A stretch of 64,000 nucleotides of DNA from the NCBI GenBank assembly GCA_916610825.1, contig OU744447.1:31012561-31076560 (forward strand). The letters run 5' to 3'. Below are positions 11,580 to 22,424 of the stretch, piece by piece (positions within the stretch are counted from its first letter, which is position 1; the number at the start of each line of letters is the position of its first letter). Source of the stretch: Haliclystus octoradiatus (taxonomy: Eukaryota > Cnidaria > Staurozoa > Stauromedusae > Haliclystidae). The notes under the pieces are model-generated. The model saw nothing but the letters and a program-made list of their open reading frames with translations, did not search any database and was not told the DNA's origin. The translations under genes and the position numbers were made by a program.

Positions 11580-11807
11580 CTTAAAGGAAAACTGAAAGAT
11601 TTACGCTATTCCTTTAAACGAGAAGATTTCTTAAACAAACGAAGATTAGACATTCGTATATTCCGGAAAGTAGTAATCTCTTATGGTGTATCGTTATCTG
11701 AAGATGAATTTTTCCATTTATTTTCACATTACGACCCGAATTTAACAAATTCAATTTCATACAATAAGTTTACCAAGGATTGTATGAAGATCCTTGGGGT
11801 TAAATGA
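11580..11807 (+). CDS. EF-hand domain, terminal exon
   Basis: Seventy-five codons and a TGA after acceptor TTTCACAG. The sequence reads as a pair of EF-hand-like units. The first is RREDF-like (FKREDFLNKRRLDIRIFRKV). The second is SEDEFFHLFSHYDPN followed by LTNSISYNKF. In the second the calcium loop starts D-P-N-L-T-N-S-I-S-Y-x-x-F, with the hydrophobic I at loop position 8 but weak liganding residues, so calcium binding is doubtful. The layout (YG-V-x-LS-x-x-EF-x-x-L, YD, then I-x-Y-x-x-F) resembles repeats in multi-EF-hand axonemal or EFCAB-type proteins. AATAAA signals follow at about 12,055. The gene symbol cannot be given. Confidence 0.65.
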   Translation, partial: LKGKLKDLRYSFKREDFLNKRRLDIRIFRKVVISYGVSLSEDEFFHLFSHYDPNLTNSISYNKFTKDCMKILGVK

Positions 11808-12980
11808 ATGTTGTAGCTAAAATGCTATTGCCTGAGGGTTCAGCTGTCAGTATAGCTGAAATTAATTGAGCCAAGAGTCATTTCCTCGTAATCATTGCTC
11901 CAGTATTAAATTATGTGGCTGGCTCTAATAATTATTTGATAATATTATTTTATTCGTATCAAAAAATGGTTATTGAAAGTTGGTATGGGACATTTGACAA
12001 TTGTATATATTTATTAACAAATTCAAACAGATTATGGTTTATGTGAATATTATAAATAAAATAAAGGTATAAATAGTATTATGAAATAGGGCCGCCATTC
12101 ATCCTTCTTGTTTTGTATGCATTCATGAGTAGCACGCTAGAGCCATGGCTGGAACTGGGCAACTGGTAGACTATTCGACATGCTATATCGTTATTCTGAT
12201 TGGCTAAGCTCAATAGTTGACTAAATTTAGAATCCTTTTATGGAAATTGACCCATTCGCTGTTTATTGTATTTTAATTGGTCAGTAGCTGACATAAGATT
12301 ATCGAAATTGACATTGAAAACTTGGAGCAGAGCTAGCATAATCACCAAATATCAATTGATTCTCATGTTTATTCCAATCTTATACCCGGTACAATAAGAT
12401 CCTTGTATTCTCGATGAGCTCACTTTATATATCAACATGGGAATGCAGTTTATAAACTTGTATTTTTGTTCTAAACGTTAATATTCAAACAAATCAATGT
12501 AAATCATACTGCTGATGTTGAATAAAATATCTATGTAAACATTTGCCACGCTTAACCCCACCCTCTAGTCATATATCCTAGATGTAGCATACAGTATACC
12601 CTTTCAGTAGAATGCATGTTTTGGTTTAGTAATACATTAACATATAAAAACAAAACCAATATTCATGTATATGTCAATAAGTTATTTTCAATCTGCTTCT
12701 GCTTATGGATACATCGTACTGTGGTAATTTTTAAATTACATAAATAATCTTTTAATGTGAATTTCAACATATATTGATGTAGCTTGCATAGAAATTGCCA
12801 GGGGTACCTTTGCACACTGCCTTTATGCATTGATTTATACTGTGATGTTCACCAACTGAAATGATTTTGTCTAAAAAGAGAATAATACAAATATTATTGG
12901 TCTAATCTGAAAAACACTAAAAACACATTCAGTAGATCATTAAATATTTATATTATTAATATACTGTAATATGTTTAACT
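11808..12980. other. Intergenic after the EF-hand gene
   Basis: Contains the likely 3' UTR and poly(A) signal (AATAAAATAAAGG near 12,055). I see no further gene. A hAT-type element target duplication begins at 12,973. Confidence 0.5.
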
Positions 12981-13262
12981 CAGAGCCATCTATTTACAAG
13001 AGTTGGGACACGCTTTCATGTGCCGCTATCGTCTCCAATTGGACAGATGCCAGTCACGTGATTTTTGGATGCCATCTTTGTTCTTTTGAAAACAGGTTCT
13101 CAATCATTTCAAGTGAAACGCGCGAAAAAATACAATACAATATGGCTGAAAAGACACACAACATTCTCCTGCACATGCGCACTGTTAAAAACGTGTTCGG
13201 GTCCAGGCAAAAAGATACAAAAATGGCAGAAGTGTCACAACTCTTGTAAATAGATGGCTCTG
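12981..13262. mobile_element. hAT-type MITE, copy 1
   Basis: A 282-bp element with perfect terminal inverted repeats beginning CAGAGCCATCTATTTACAAG. It is flanked on both sides by the 8-bp direct repeat GTTTAACT (12,973-12,980 and 13,263-13,270). An 8-bp duplication and a CAGAG-type terminus are typical of the hAT superfamily. There is no transposase, so it is non-autonomous. A second copy is at 16,003-16,272 with its own target duplication. Confidence 0.85.
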
Positions 13263-13270
13263 GTTTAACT

Positions 13271-13400
13271 GATAGAAAACGGTGCTGAGTTTTATGTGCT
13301 CTGATACGAACACGCTGGGTGGTATTTAGACATGAAAAAGAGGCTTAAAAATCACGAGCCGATAGGCGAATGATTTTGGCCTCTTGAGTGTCTTCATATG
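13271..13400. repeat. Dispersed repeat, shared with 63.04 kb
   Basis: The segment beginning TAGAAAACGGT, with GTTTTATGT, CTCTGATAC and GACATGAAAAAGAGG, recurs in the same order at 63,044-63,178. A shorter relative is near 32,108-32,170. It is an old dispersed element of unknown family. Nothing coding is seen. Confidence 0.5.
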
Positions 13401-13551
13401 AAAGATTTGTTTCTGTTGTTAACTTGTTTCTTTTTGGGGCTTCAAAACAATAGCCGAAATTTTACGATTTTACGCAGCCTGACACAAACATCAATAACAA
13501 CCAATCATCTATCAGTATTACATTCGATGATTTTATAATATACTATATTAT

Positions 13552-13769
13552 TTAATTACACCTCAATCTGATTCCCATAGATTTGAGTGCTGTATTAAAG
13601 TTTGCCATGTACTGTAGAAAGTATTTTTTTATGATAAAGAATTGGGACATTATTATAATTTGATCGTCGAAAAACATTTCTATAGCTATTATATCTAAAA
13701 GATCTAATCGCAATTTACAAGTTAAATTAAATGAAGGAATCTTGAGAGCGTAAACAGCATGTAAGTTAT
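13552..13769 (-). CDS. Possible second exon of peptide gene 1
   Basis: Downstream of the peptide gene 1 first exon on the minus strand, the acceptor TTTGAAATTTTAG opens a frame in the matching phase. It encodes DNLHAVYALKIPSFNLTCK and continues for about 70 residues to a TAA. Compared with exon 2 of the paralogue (GNAFAVGERLDISGQECIK), the N-x-x-AV start and a single Cys near position 17 are kept, but the other cysteines are not. It may be the true exon of a diverged or decaying gene, or an accidental frame. Confidence 0.25.
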
Positions 13770-13872
13770 CTAAAATTTCAAAGTTCTCAGAGAACTTCAC
13801 ATTTAAATCCTCCATTTCTCATACGATGATTGTTCAAACAAAAAAATTTAAGATTTCTAAATATAACCATAC

Positions 13873-13987
13873 CTCCAACTTGACATCCGAGGGCACGCCT
13901 TTCTTCGTATTGGTTGAAATGATACTTTCTACCATTGGTCATTGAGAAAATGCCAATTATAAGCAATACCAAAAACGCAGTATTCAT
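13873..13987 (-). CDS. Secreted cysteine peptide gene 1, exon 1
   Basis: A 115-bp first exon. The start MNTAFLVLLIIGIFSMTNG is a clear signal peptide, followed by RKYHFNQYEERRALGCQVGG and the donor G-GTATGG. The length and phase are identical to exon 1 of the paralogue at 16,557-16,671, and the proteins share the LVLL-x-IGIF start, TNGR, the F-N-x-[YF]-x-ERRALGC core and the exon end. The product is a small secreted peptide. The dibasic ERR before ALGC could be a processing site (inference). Confidence 0.6.
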
Positions 13988-15715
13988 CTTTCTCGTTATT
14001 TATCCTGCAATAGATGAGATCCAAGACATGCCTTATAATTTCAGGGCCTTCAAATTGCTATGTCATGATGGCATTTAAATCAAACACTGCACACTATTTT
14101 AACACACTACACGTTTAACTATTCATTTGGATACATCTATCTTTCCTTTTTTGGTTTCAAAACGTAGAACAAAGGAATCTCCAAAATACCAGTTCAAGGT
14201 CAATTTGACTGATTTGACGGGGGAAAAGTTACGCTGTGTAAAACGTAACGATGACATATGTATGGATAAAAAAAAGTTCTATTTAAGTCTGTTGTGTCCG
14301 ACAAGGCGATACATATACACTTCAAACATTATTTTATCATTATTTAATTTTCAAATTTACACTAACCTTGTGACCTTTAACAGCAGCTACCTTCACATTC
14401 ACAACAGTGAATAATATTAAACATTTCAGCTCTATATATTGCCACACTCAACAAAAGATACATCATTTTACTCATTTTTATTGTACTCGGTATTGAATTA
14501 AAATGATGTGTCGAAGTAAAATTGCTGAAAGTACGAATGGTCTGCTGATAAGTAATAGTTTTGTTGTTAACTAGTCCATTCAGAGGAAACAGATGTTAAT
14601 TTCATTAAAATCTGTTGTTTGAATTTATTTAATCGTTTCAATGAAATTTTCGACTTTTTATTTACACCTGTTATTTTTATATCCCTATTATTTAGAAATG
14701 TCATCTGCGGCTCACATGATTTGTGTACCTATATAATTTGAAACAATCGATTCGGTGAATAATATTTTAAGCGTGGTGATTCTGCCGATTCTCATTTTTG
14801 TTATATCGGCTATGATAGATAGTTTTCTTAAATAACAACTGCATCTAATTAAACCTTATGTTTGCACTTTTTGAATAGCCATTCAATATAGTTTATATGA
14901 GCATGTGTATATTTATTTTAACTTGCAGTCATACTTTACCTATCTATAACTTATATCGGATATGTGGATCCAATTGAGCTGAATAGAAACTTATCCATGC
15001 CTTCGATTTATAAAGAATTGTAATTTATTTATACCTAGTTACATACAACTTTTAGACAGAACTGTTTAGACAAGCTTACGTAGAATCGTAGGATTTTAAG
15101 TAGATATAACTTTGTATAAATTTCTGATATTTTAGAATTATTCTTATTATTTTGTTTTTAAACTTTCAAATTATTAAACCTTTTTCAATATCTTTATCTA
15201 ACTTTCATTTGACAAATTTAAGGCATATCGTTGGTGTAACTTTTGAAATAATCTATACAAATATATACTTTGTAAATCAAATTACGTAGCTTTTGGAGTA
15301 ATGTATGTAACTAGAATCTAACCTGTAAATGTTAAACAGACCAAGAGGCAATGTTATTCTACATGTAAGTTATACTTCGTCCCTTACCTTCCTTAATATT
15401 TTATTTTCACCTTTCGTAACTTTCGTTTTTATGAGGAGTTTGACCCCAAGCAGCCATGACTTCGAATGAACTGCCCTATATACACAGAAGCGAGCTGCTG
15501 GTGTCAACATTCAAGAGTGATCTGCTATTGGTACAAAGAAGACAGCGCATGATCATAAAACGTGCATATACTGTATAATAATTGTAATGTATTTCAGCAT
15601 ATTAATTCAAACAAGAATATTAATTGTACTTGTACAGCAAATGATAACCAATATTTCAATAATTCCGAGCATGATTGCTTCAAAGCGTGTATTTATTACA
15701 TTTAAAAACCAAAGA
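13988..15715. other. Intergenic between the two peptide genes
   Basis: AT-rich. I see no supported gene. A 95-codon plus-strand frame at 14,127-14,414 has no splice, domain or repeat support. Confidence 0.4.
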
Positions 15716-15831
15716 TTAATCACAGACATTTATATGGGATGTTACAAATTTGCCTTTTAAACTTTTACATTCCACTTTAATGCATTCTTGACCACTTATA
15801 TCGAGACGTTCACCCACTGCAAATGCATTGC
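15716..15831 (-). CDS. Secreted cysteine peptide gene 2, exon 2
   Basis: Last exon after acceptor CAATTTCAG, in phase with exon 1 at 16,557-16,671 across a 725-bp intron. It encodes GNAFAVGERLDISGQECIK followed by VECKSLKGKFVTSHINVCD and a TAA; AATAAA lies just downstream on the minus strand. The mature peptide has cysteines in GCEY, QEC, VEC and NVC. The spacing G-C-x-Y-x-G ... G-E ... C-x-x-x-x-C resembles single von Willebrand factor C-type modules, but with fewer cysteines, so the family is tentative. Confidence 0.65.
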
Positions 15832-16002
15832 CTGAAATTGAGAAACATTTTTATTTCAGAAAAATAACCGACACTATCATAATAACTATTTACTCACAGT
15901 ATTAAAGGAATTTTTGAATACCATGTAATTTGAACGTTAATCTATGATGGTTATTGGATCTTTCAATCTTTGGTAGGGTAGGCAAGCATAGCACCAGCAT
16001 AC

Positions 16003-16272
16003 CATGGCCATATTCTACTTACAAGAGTTGGGACACTCTTTCATATGTCGCTCTCAGCGCCCATTGGACAGATGCCAGTCAAAGGATTCCATGGACGCCG
16101 CCATTTTTGTTCCGTGAAGCCCAGGTCGCAAAATTCGAACAAAGAGAGAAAACAATGTTATGATTTAGAAAAACTTTTTGTTCAAATTTGTTCTCGTTTT
16201 CAACGGAACAAGAATGGCGACTTTCGAATCTCAAAAGTTGCTATTCCCAACTCCTATAAATAGATGACTGTG
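16003..16272. mobile_element. hAT-type MITE, copy 2
   Basis: A 270-bp element related to copy 1: it shares the inner terminal repeat ACAAGAGTTGGGACAC and the block TTGGACAGATGCCAGTC. It is flanked by the 8-bp direct repeat CAGCATAC (15,995-16,002 and 16,273-16,280). Its outermost termini are more diverged than those of copy 1, so it is probably older. It lies inside the intron of peptide gene 2, between its two exons. Confidence 0.8.
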
Positions 16273-16556
16273 CAGCATACTTGTACAATGCTCTTACGAT
16301 TTCACGGAGTTTTGAAATGAGAATTATATGCATCGCTCCTACATGCATCCTTTGCACTTTCCCTCCAAAACACTTCACTACAAGGATATTTCTCCTGATT
16401 GGTTTGATTCTTGCCAATTATCTGATCCTATGCGAAACTTACCGATGCTTGAATGCGGTATGTTTCTACCAATTTTGTGTTAAATATAAAATCCTCTACG
16501 TCAACAAATCATAATCGAAATGCTGATTCGCTTATTTCGAAATGATTTCTGTTTAC

Positions 16557-16671
16557 CTCGATATTCGCATCCAAGGGCACGCCTTTCTTTGAATTCATTG
16601 AAATAGCGCCTTCTGCCATTCGTAACAGCAAAAATGCCAATCAAAAGTAAAACCAATAGAGCAGGCTTCAT
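16557..16671 (-). CDS. Secreted cysteine peptide gene 2, exon 1
   Basis: A 115-bp exon starting at ATG. MKPALLVLLLIGIFAVTNG is the signal peptide; the mature N-terminus is RRRYFNEFKERRALGCEYRG, and the exon ends G-GTAAAC. Joined to 15,716-15,831 it gives a 76-residue secreted precursor with about 57 mature residues, four cysteines and a high basic content. Candidate roles include a defence or signalling peptide, but no known family is certain. The intron contains a hAT-type MITE. Confidence 0.7.
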
Positions 16672-17669
16672 CATTATTTTCGTATGATTCTGAATAGATG
16701 GAGATAATACGTGTTACAACTTATTCGTCGAAAGCAATAAACACAATCAATCAATTTTTAAACATGTATACTTGTACCAGTTACACGCAATGCGTGTTGT
16801 AGAGTATATATGCATATTAGCTTGCATCGGGGACAATAACGTCAACTAATACATCATTTAAAGATTATTGTTTGATGTAAGAGGATATATGATTAAAATG
16901 GTAAAATCTATATACATTTACGCTAAGCAAGGTCTACAAAATTCGAATAAGAAACAGAAATATCAAAAACCTGATTGGTAGCAGATGATGAGAGACATTA
17001 TTTACACATTTAAGTGGCAAAATTATTTTTTTGTACATTTTTTCTTTTCCTTTAACTGTGAGACTTGATGGCAATTTATAGATTTACTGGATACCCGTGT
17101 ATAACCCTTGACCATGCTACATATAGCTGACCATGAGTGCTAAAACTGAATTTCATAATATCTTTGATATACTTGCAATTTCTTCATTTCATTTCATTTG
17201 CTACATAAAAGTAATCTGAATCTGAAAAGGACCATAGTTTATATAATATACATATACTATACTGTTGACGTCACAAACACAATGTTCTTGTGTAGAATTT
17301 CATGGCGAATCTGAATATCTAAGTTTGAAAACGACCCGATGACAATAACTAGCAACATAAACATTTAACTGTTTCCAAAGTAGTTATGACGTAACAATCA
17401 CAATGATTTTGTGTAGAATTTCAATTCATAACATACTATACAAACTATTATTCCGCTATATAAACTATGAAAGGACCGATATCTAGTGAGATTCTCTTGG
17501 CCTCTATTCTCTCAAGGTCAAAATTAGTTGGTCATCACTTGAACACTGGGCGGTACCGGCACTAACGATTTCTAACCTGAATGCAATCTGAAAATAACTG
17601 TATGATAGATAAACATTGATAGTGCTATTTTATGAATGTGTGTATTTCACTTGGGGTTTTTATTTACAG
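16672..17669. other. Intergenic with a short tandem pair
   Basis: No gene found. A roughly 118-bp unit containing ACAATGTTCTTGTGTAGAAT is repeated in diverged form at about 17,269 and 17,387. The final bases form a strong acceptor for the exon at 17,670. Confidence 0.4.
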
Positions 17670-17810
17670 TTTTACACTTTGTTCGAGCTTTGTGATCAAT
17701 GTGAGTCTGAGCATTGGGAAGAACATTTAATAATTTGTAGACATACTCAAACAGATTCTGAACCCTTGAGCATTATTCATAACAAGTTGAAACCCGTTAC
17801 CAATAAGTGA
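17670..17810 (+). CDS. Terminal exon, Cys/His-bearing, partial gene
   Basis: A strong acceptor (TTTTTATTTACAG) opens a 46-codon phase-0 frame ending in TGA, with AATAAA at about 17,858. The product is FYTLFELCDQCESEHWEEHL followed by IICRHTQTDSEPL. The C-x-x-C ... H ... C-x-H arrangement suggests a small zinc-binding knuckle of unknown type. I found no upstream exon, so this is the visible end of an unidentified gene, or a chance frame. Confidence 0.35.
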   Translation, partial: FYTLFELCDQCESEHWEEHLIICRHTQTDSEPLSIIHNKLKPVTNK

Positions 17811-18185
17811 AATTTATCTTTGAAACTTTTCCTTTCACACTGTTCTCGCACAGCCCAATAAACATGAGTAATCTTCTTATAACAAAATATGTTTAGTCCA
17901 ATTCCTGGTAATAGTCAATTTGTAAACAAAACATTTGCTCACGGCCTTCCATTATTAGTATTAAATTGCCAACAAACGTTTTTTATCGTTGAAGGAAGCC
18001 ATATTTTGTGTAATTGGAATATGCCGTAAAGTCGAAAAAATTCTCATTTGTGTGGAAATCACTAACGTTTTTCCATCTACATTCTTCGCGCCACAATTGT
18101 CTCCGCGCGCGACATATTTGGTGCAGTGGAAAACTGGCTTTAAGATGACAGAGTTTAATCAAAGGGAGGTTATTCGACATTTAGT

Positions 18186-18347
18186 GTTAGTACTGTGCTC
18201 TATTATCCTTCTTGGAGGCCTTGATTATGATAGCATGCTACTTACATTCCCTCTATAAAAGCCGTGAAACTGTTAAATGCAAACTTTGTTGCATTCTTTG
18301 TAATAAACTACATTAGTCTGTGTTTTCAACTGATTTCTCAATTCAAC
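18186..18347 (+). repeat. Possible solo LTR
   Basis: A short stretch starts TGT and ends ACA. It contains a TATA box (CTATAAAAG near 18,255) about 40 bp before an AATAAA, and is preceded by a purine-rich AAAGGGAGG. That layout is typical of an LTR, but I see no clear target duplication and no second copy. If real it is an old fossil of unknown family. Confidence 0.2.
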
Positions 18348-18776
18348 AAATGAAAGATTGAAACATCGTTGTGTAATTTGTTGATTTGCCATAGTTGCGG
18401 GTGATGAATGTCATAGGAGGAAATAATCGATTTAATTTACGTCACATGATCAGCAATCAACCAATCGCAAACAGTGATAAAACCACGAATATACTAAAAT
18501 TTGATAGATAATACTCCGGCTGATCCCATAACGCGCTTGATGATTTCATTACTAGAATGTTTTCTAACTACTTCAAACAATTATTTGTCAGTTATTTTTG
18601 AGAACATTTACATTCACGTCAAATTACAGAGCAAGTTGAAGTTCTTCTTGAGATTCCAGTTGACAAACATTTTTTTCTGATAAATTGATGCTCCTGGAAT
18701 GTGCTTATCTATGAACTGAGTGCAGTATATTTATCTTGCTAGGAAAATGCAAACATGCAAATCAATCATCATGCAA

Positions 18777-18832
18777 ATCTTTATCGTTCAATGAATCGTT
18801 CAATGAATCGAAACGTTCAATGAATCATAAAA
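18777..18832. repeat. 12-bp tandem repeat
   Basis: The 12-mer GTTCAATGAATC occurs three times in close succession, with a short interruption before the third. Confidence 0.6.
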
Positions 18833-18905
18833 TGATCACATTTTTCTGACTGAAATATCGGGAGGTTCTCCGAAAGATTCTCTGAGATGACGAAGACACA
18901 CGTAA

Positions 18906-19545
18906 GAGGTTAATAAAATGACATAAAATATAACAACATGCATGATATTATATGATAAGCAATTCATAAGATGTGATGTTCTTATACTTACCTTCAATAA
19001 ATCCTCTGCGAAGTTTGTCAACTGCCAAGAATGAGGTGAATAAATGTTTTGTAATTTTCATTTCTTATTTATGGATGATAATAACAATGCCTGCATCGTC
19101 TTTTAGAACAACAATTTCATAATATTTATGCTTGATCCGAGTTACAATGCATTGTTATGATTTATATTTCCTTTTCCAAATAAAAGATTTGCTTGATTAA
19201 AAGCTTGTTTTTACCCAAGGCAAGCAGCTGACCTTTTTGATTAATGAAAATATCACAGCAATCATGTTTAAGGGAAGTTCATAAAATAGATAAACCAGAA
19301 TTTAGTATAAAACACACGATACCCAAAGTCATATACAAAGGGATATTCTTCGCGTATTAAGAATGGTAAGCTGTCAAACATATCCTTTTACACTTCTATG
19401 TTTTCAAAACAAATGTTTTTGAATGTGGCATATTCTTATTTCTTATATGTTTTCCCCATTTTGAGCAGAGTCTAGCTTAACAAAGGAACCAGAAAGCTCG
19501 AGAAACTTGCAGAATTTCATCATCATCTCAAAAAGATCATTTTAA
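18906..19545. repeat. Segmental duplication, copy A
   Basis: This copy is collinear with 22,425-23,055. Shared landmarks in order are ATAACAACATGCATGATATT, GATGTTCTTATACTTACC, GGCAAGCAGCTGACCTTT and TTCATCATCATCTCAAAAA. On the minus strand both copies carry the splice-donor-like GTAAGTATAAGAACATC just after a 20-codon stretch, so a decayed exon may be included. Neither copy has an intact gene. Confidence 0.65.
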
Positions 19546-19708
19546 ATTTTGTAACTAAATCGTAATGGTTGGCGTTTGTTGAACCATGTTTATTCGTTTC
19601 TGGTAAAACTTGAATATTCAATATTAAACAACAGACGAGAATTTCATTACATAATTTCATCAGTGTCATTATAGAAAGAAAGATTAACAAGGATTTTCCA
19701 GTCATCAA
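19523..19708 (-). CDS. Possible short secreted-peptide frame
   Basis: A 61-codon minus-strand frame begins MMTGKSLLIFLSIMTLMKLC, which has signal-peptide character, and ends in TGA. A TATA-like TATAAATATA lies just upstream on the same strand, but too close to the ATG to be its promoter. The other copy of the duplicated segment does not keep this frame. It is most likely accidental. Confidence 0.15.
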   Translation of the reverse strand: MMTGKSLLIFLSIMTLMKLCNEILVCCLILNIQVLPETNKHGSTNANHYDLVTKFKMIFLR

Positions 19709-19995
19709 AGAGAGATATATTTATAGGATCACAATGAAGCCGACCTTTTGCCAGCATTTGATGAAATTTTTCCTTAATGTTGTGAAAATGTTGGCTTCAT
19801 TTTGTTGTGGCTCAAAATTGCTGCTTCTATGAGATTTTCTAACTGATGCAAGGCACCTCATATTATTTGTTTACATAATCTTTTACGTAATTTTGCAAAA
19901 AGTGGTTTCACCTCGTTAGTTCATGTTGGTTAAACTATTTAACCCGGATTTGTCATTTGAAACATGGTTATCGTTGTTTAATCATGCTACACGTG

Positions 19996-20353
19996 GTAGG
20001 AGGATTAGCTCAGATGGCAGAGCAACTGAACTTCAGACTGATCATATCTGATCGACCGTGGTTCAAATCCCGCTAAGGTCAACTCAGCCTTGACTTTATC
20101 TGAAAAATCAAATGAGTACCATCTGAGGATGGCGGATGGAATGGTCCAGAGGGAATTGCATTGTGAGTAGCGGCATCGTTGCGCACTGACAATCGAGACC
20201 TATCTGCCATGAAATCTGTTGAAATTGATCTGCAGTGTCGCGGCTGAGATCAACAAAGAGCGTTTAAAATCATTGCTCTCAGCGAAAAAAAGCCACTCAT
20301 CTAGAAATAGAGGAGTGGTACGGGTGCCTTCGGTAGGGCGACACCGTCTACAT
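19996..20353 (+). mobile_element. tRNA-derived SINE
   Basis: A 358-bp element with RNA polymerase III promoter boxes: A box TTAGCTCAGATGG (20,005-20,017) and B box GGTTCAAATCC (20,060-20,070). The D-arm pairs GCTC with GAGC. The tRNA-like head is followed by AAGGTCAACTCAGCCTTGAC and AATGAGTACC, a junction seen in many animal tRNA-derived SINEs. It is flanked by the 8-bp direct repeat TACACGTG (19,988-19,995 and 20,354-20,361). There is no poly(A) tail. It is not a functional tRNA, because the acceptor arm is not closed. Confidence 0.85.
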
Positions 20354-20361
20354 TACACGTG

Positions 20362-22424
20362 ATGCAATTACATCAATCAGATCTGATACAACTAACAATT
20401 TTTGAACATTGAAGACTCAATCCCGTTAAACCACTCACGCGAGTGATGTAATCTTTTGTGAAATAAATTCAATCGTTCTCTAACAAAAAACGAAAAATCC
20501 ATACAGTGAATTCGGCGTTCTCGTTTAACATATGGTTTTCTTATTTGTTATTAGACAACCCTGATTATAAATTCTGATAACCTACTCACAAGAGTGATCC
20601 CTTCATAGCAACAGTCACACAAGTCCAACTGAGATTAGAGTTCATCCATAAAGTACGTACTCAGTATATGTACCAATATTTTACATCCCTCCCCTGTACG
20701 CAGCTGCACGTTTTTAGATCACCTCCTTCTGCGTAGGCTGGCAACACCATATGCCATGAAATGCCTTTACTCAATGAAAGCTACGAACCCACTATAATGC
20801 TACGGCAGCCGTTAGGTAATACGTGGTTTGGAAGGATGCAGTTGGCTGATTATGGAACACAGAAAGTGAAAAATCTTCGATTATGTCGTAAATCTAGTCG
20901 TTTAACACACGTTTATTCTGTTGATATATGAGATAATAAAATGAAATAAATAACGAAATAATAGTATGAAAGAAAAGAAATAAACAAATACGCGATATAC
21001 TGTAAAATAAGTACCATCCCCACTCCCCATTCAGTATATATATACAGCTAACAGTAACTTGACAGGTTATTTGAACTGCTACGTTGGAAGGGTTTTGACA
21101 TGAACTTGTTCAACTTTAGAGGGTCCTCTGGGTTTTCGTGATGCTTCTTCGAACTCCATGTTTGAACGGATTGAGCAGTTTAGAATTTAATCCTTCCTAT
21201 TCGAAATGACTTACATTATGAGTAATCAATACGTCTTTTTCAGAGATTTGTAAGCCAAGGAATTGTATGCATTAAAGTTGTGTGTAAGTGTGCGAATTTA
21301 TTTAACATCGTTTTTCAACATGAGAAATACTTCTCGTTTACATTGTTACGATGGGCTGGAGTGAATATCGCCAATAATAAAGTTTAACTACTTATTATAC
21401 TAAAAAGCTTACATGTGACTTCAACTAACTTCTACTCTAGTAATTAGGATAATTAAAATGCATAAGGGCATTAAGAGCCAAATTGAAAATTATGAAAAAT
21501 TTAACATTTTGGAACTATAAAATAACGTTAGAAGGAAATATAACGTTAATTTAATTGGAGATTTTGACCATTAGTGTCCCTTCTTGTTTCCATTTCAGAA
21601 CCGATTCCAGAACTGCAGTGTTAAATTGGAAACGGCTGAGATACTTTATCTGTTTCGGGATAAAACTCCACATTCTAGTTCCGATTGAGCGAACAGATCT
21701 CCGGGTCGATTATAGTATGCATTTTGTGAGACGTAGGTCTGAGTGAGTCGTAATTTTATTCTGTTGAAGGGGAAAAAAGCTTTTCAGAGAGACAATTGAA
21801 TCTGTATTCAATACTTTATAGAAGAAGTTGAGCAGCTTGAAAGTTTTTCGGACAATTAGGGAATATATTTCGTATTAGAAAACAAATGCGAACTTCCTTT
21901 TTTATATATCAATGATGACATCACTTTCCTTTTATATTTGCTCAAAATTTTTATTCAGATTTGGTCATGCCGATTGTGAGGAGATTACAATAGTCTAGTT
22001 TGAGTCGCAAGTAACAGAAATAAAGCCTTTCGCACAGGAAATGTGTCAAACACCCTCGCAATTTTCTGAGCTGTGCAAGGCACATATTAAATTTTGCTTA
22101 CATGGCTTCAAGAATGGCTCCATTGTTAAGGCTTGATCTAATTTGACTCCTAATAGAGTGGGTTCTATGGATCAAGGTATTTCATTTCTGTTTTTGATTT
22201 GCTGAAAACCTCTAGTTTATTTATCGATCACTCATTCATCGAGAACGACTGCACGATTTTCGATTTCATCCATATCAATATTGAGCCCTGATTTATATTC
22301 CAAAATATCAATTTAAGTTCATTTATATTCCTATAAGTTCATTTATATCCTTGATTTATATTCCAAAATATCAATTTAAGTTCATTTAAATTCCTAATGA
22401 TGAATACACTTTGTAAGAGATTGG
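20362..22424. other. No gene recognised
   Basis: AT-rich intergenic DNA. A roughly 68-bp unit with TCCAAAATATCAATTTAAG is repeated twice at about 22,282-22,392. Short open frames here have no splice or domain support. Confidence 0.4.

Noticed and set aside
14127-14414. 95-codon plus-strand frame between the peptide genes
   Set aside because: No signal, domain or splice support, and the second half is AT-rich low-complexity residues.
20005-20080. Functional tRNA gene
   Set aside because: A and B boxes are present, but the acceptor stem does not close and the unit is embedded in a 358-bp SINE with a target duplication.
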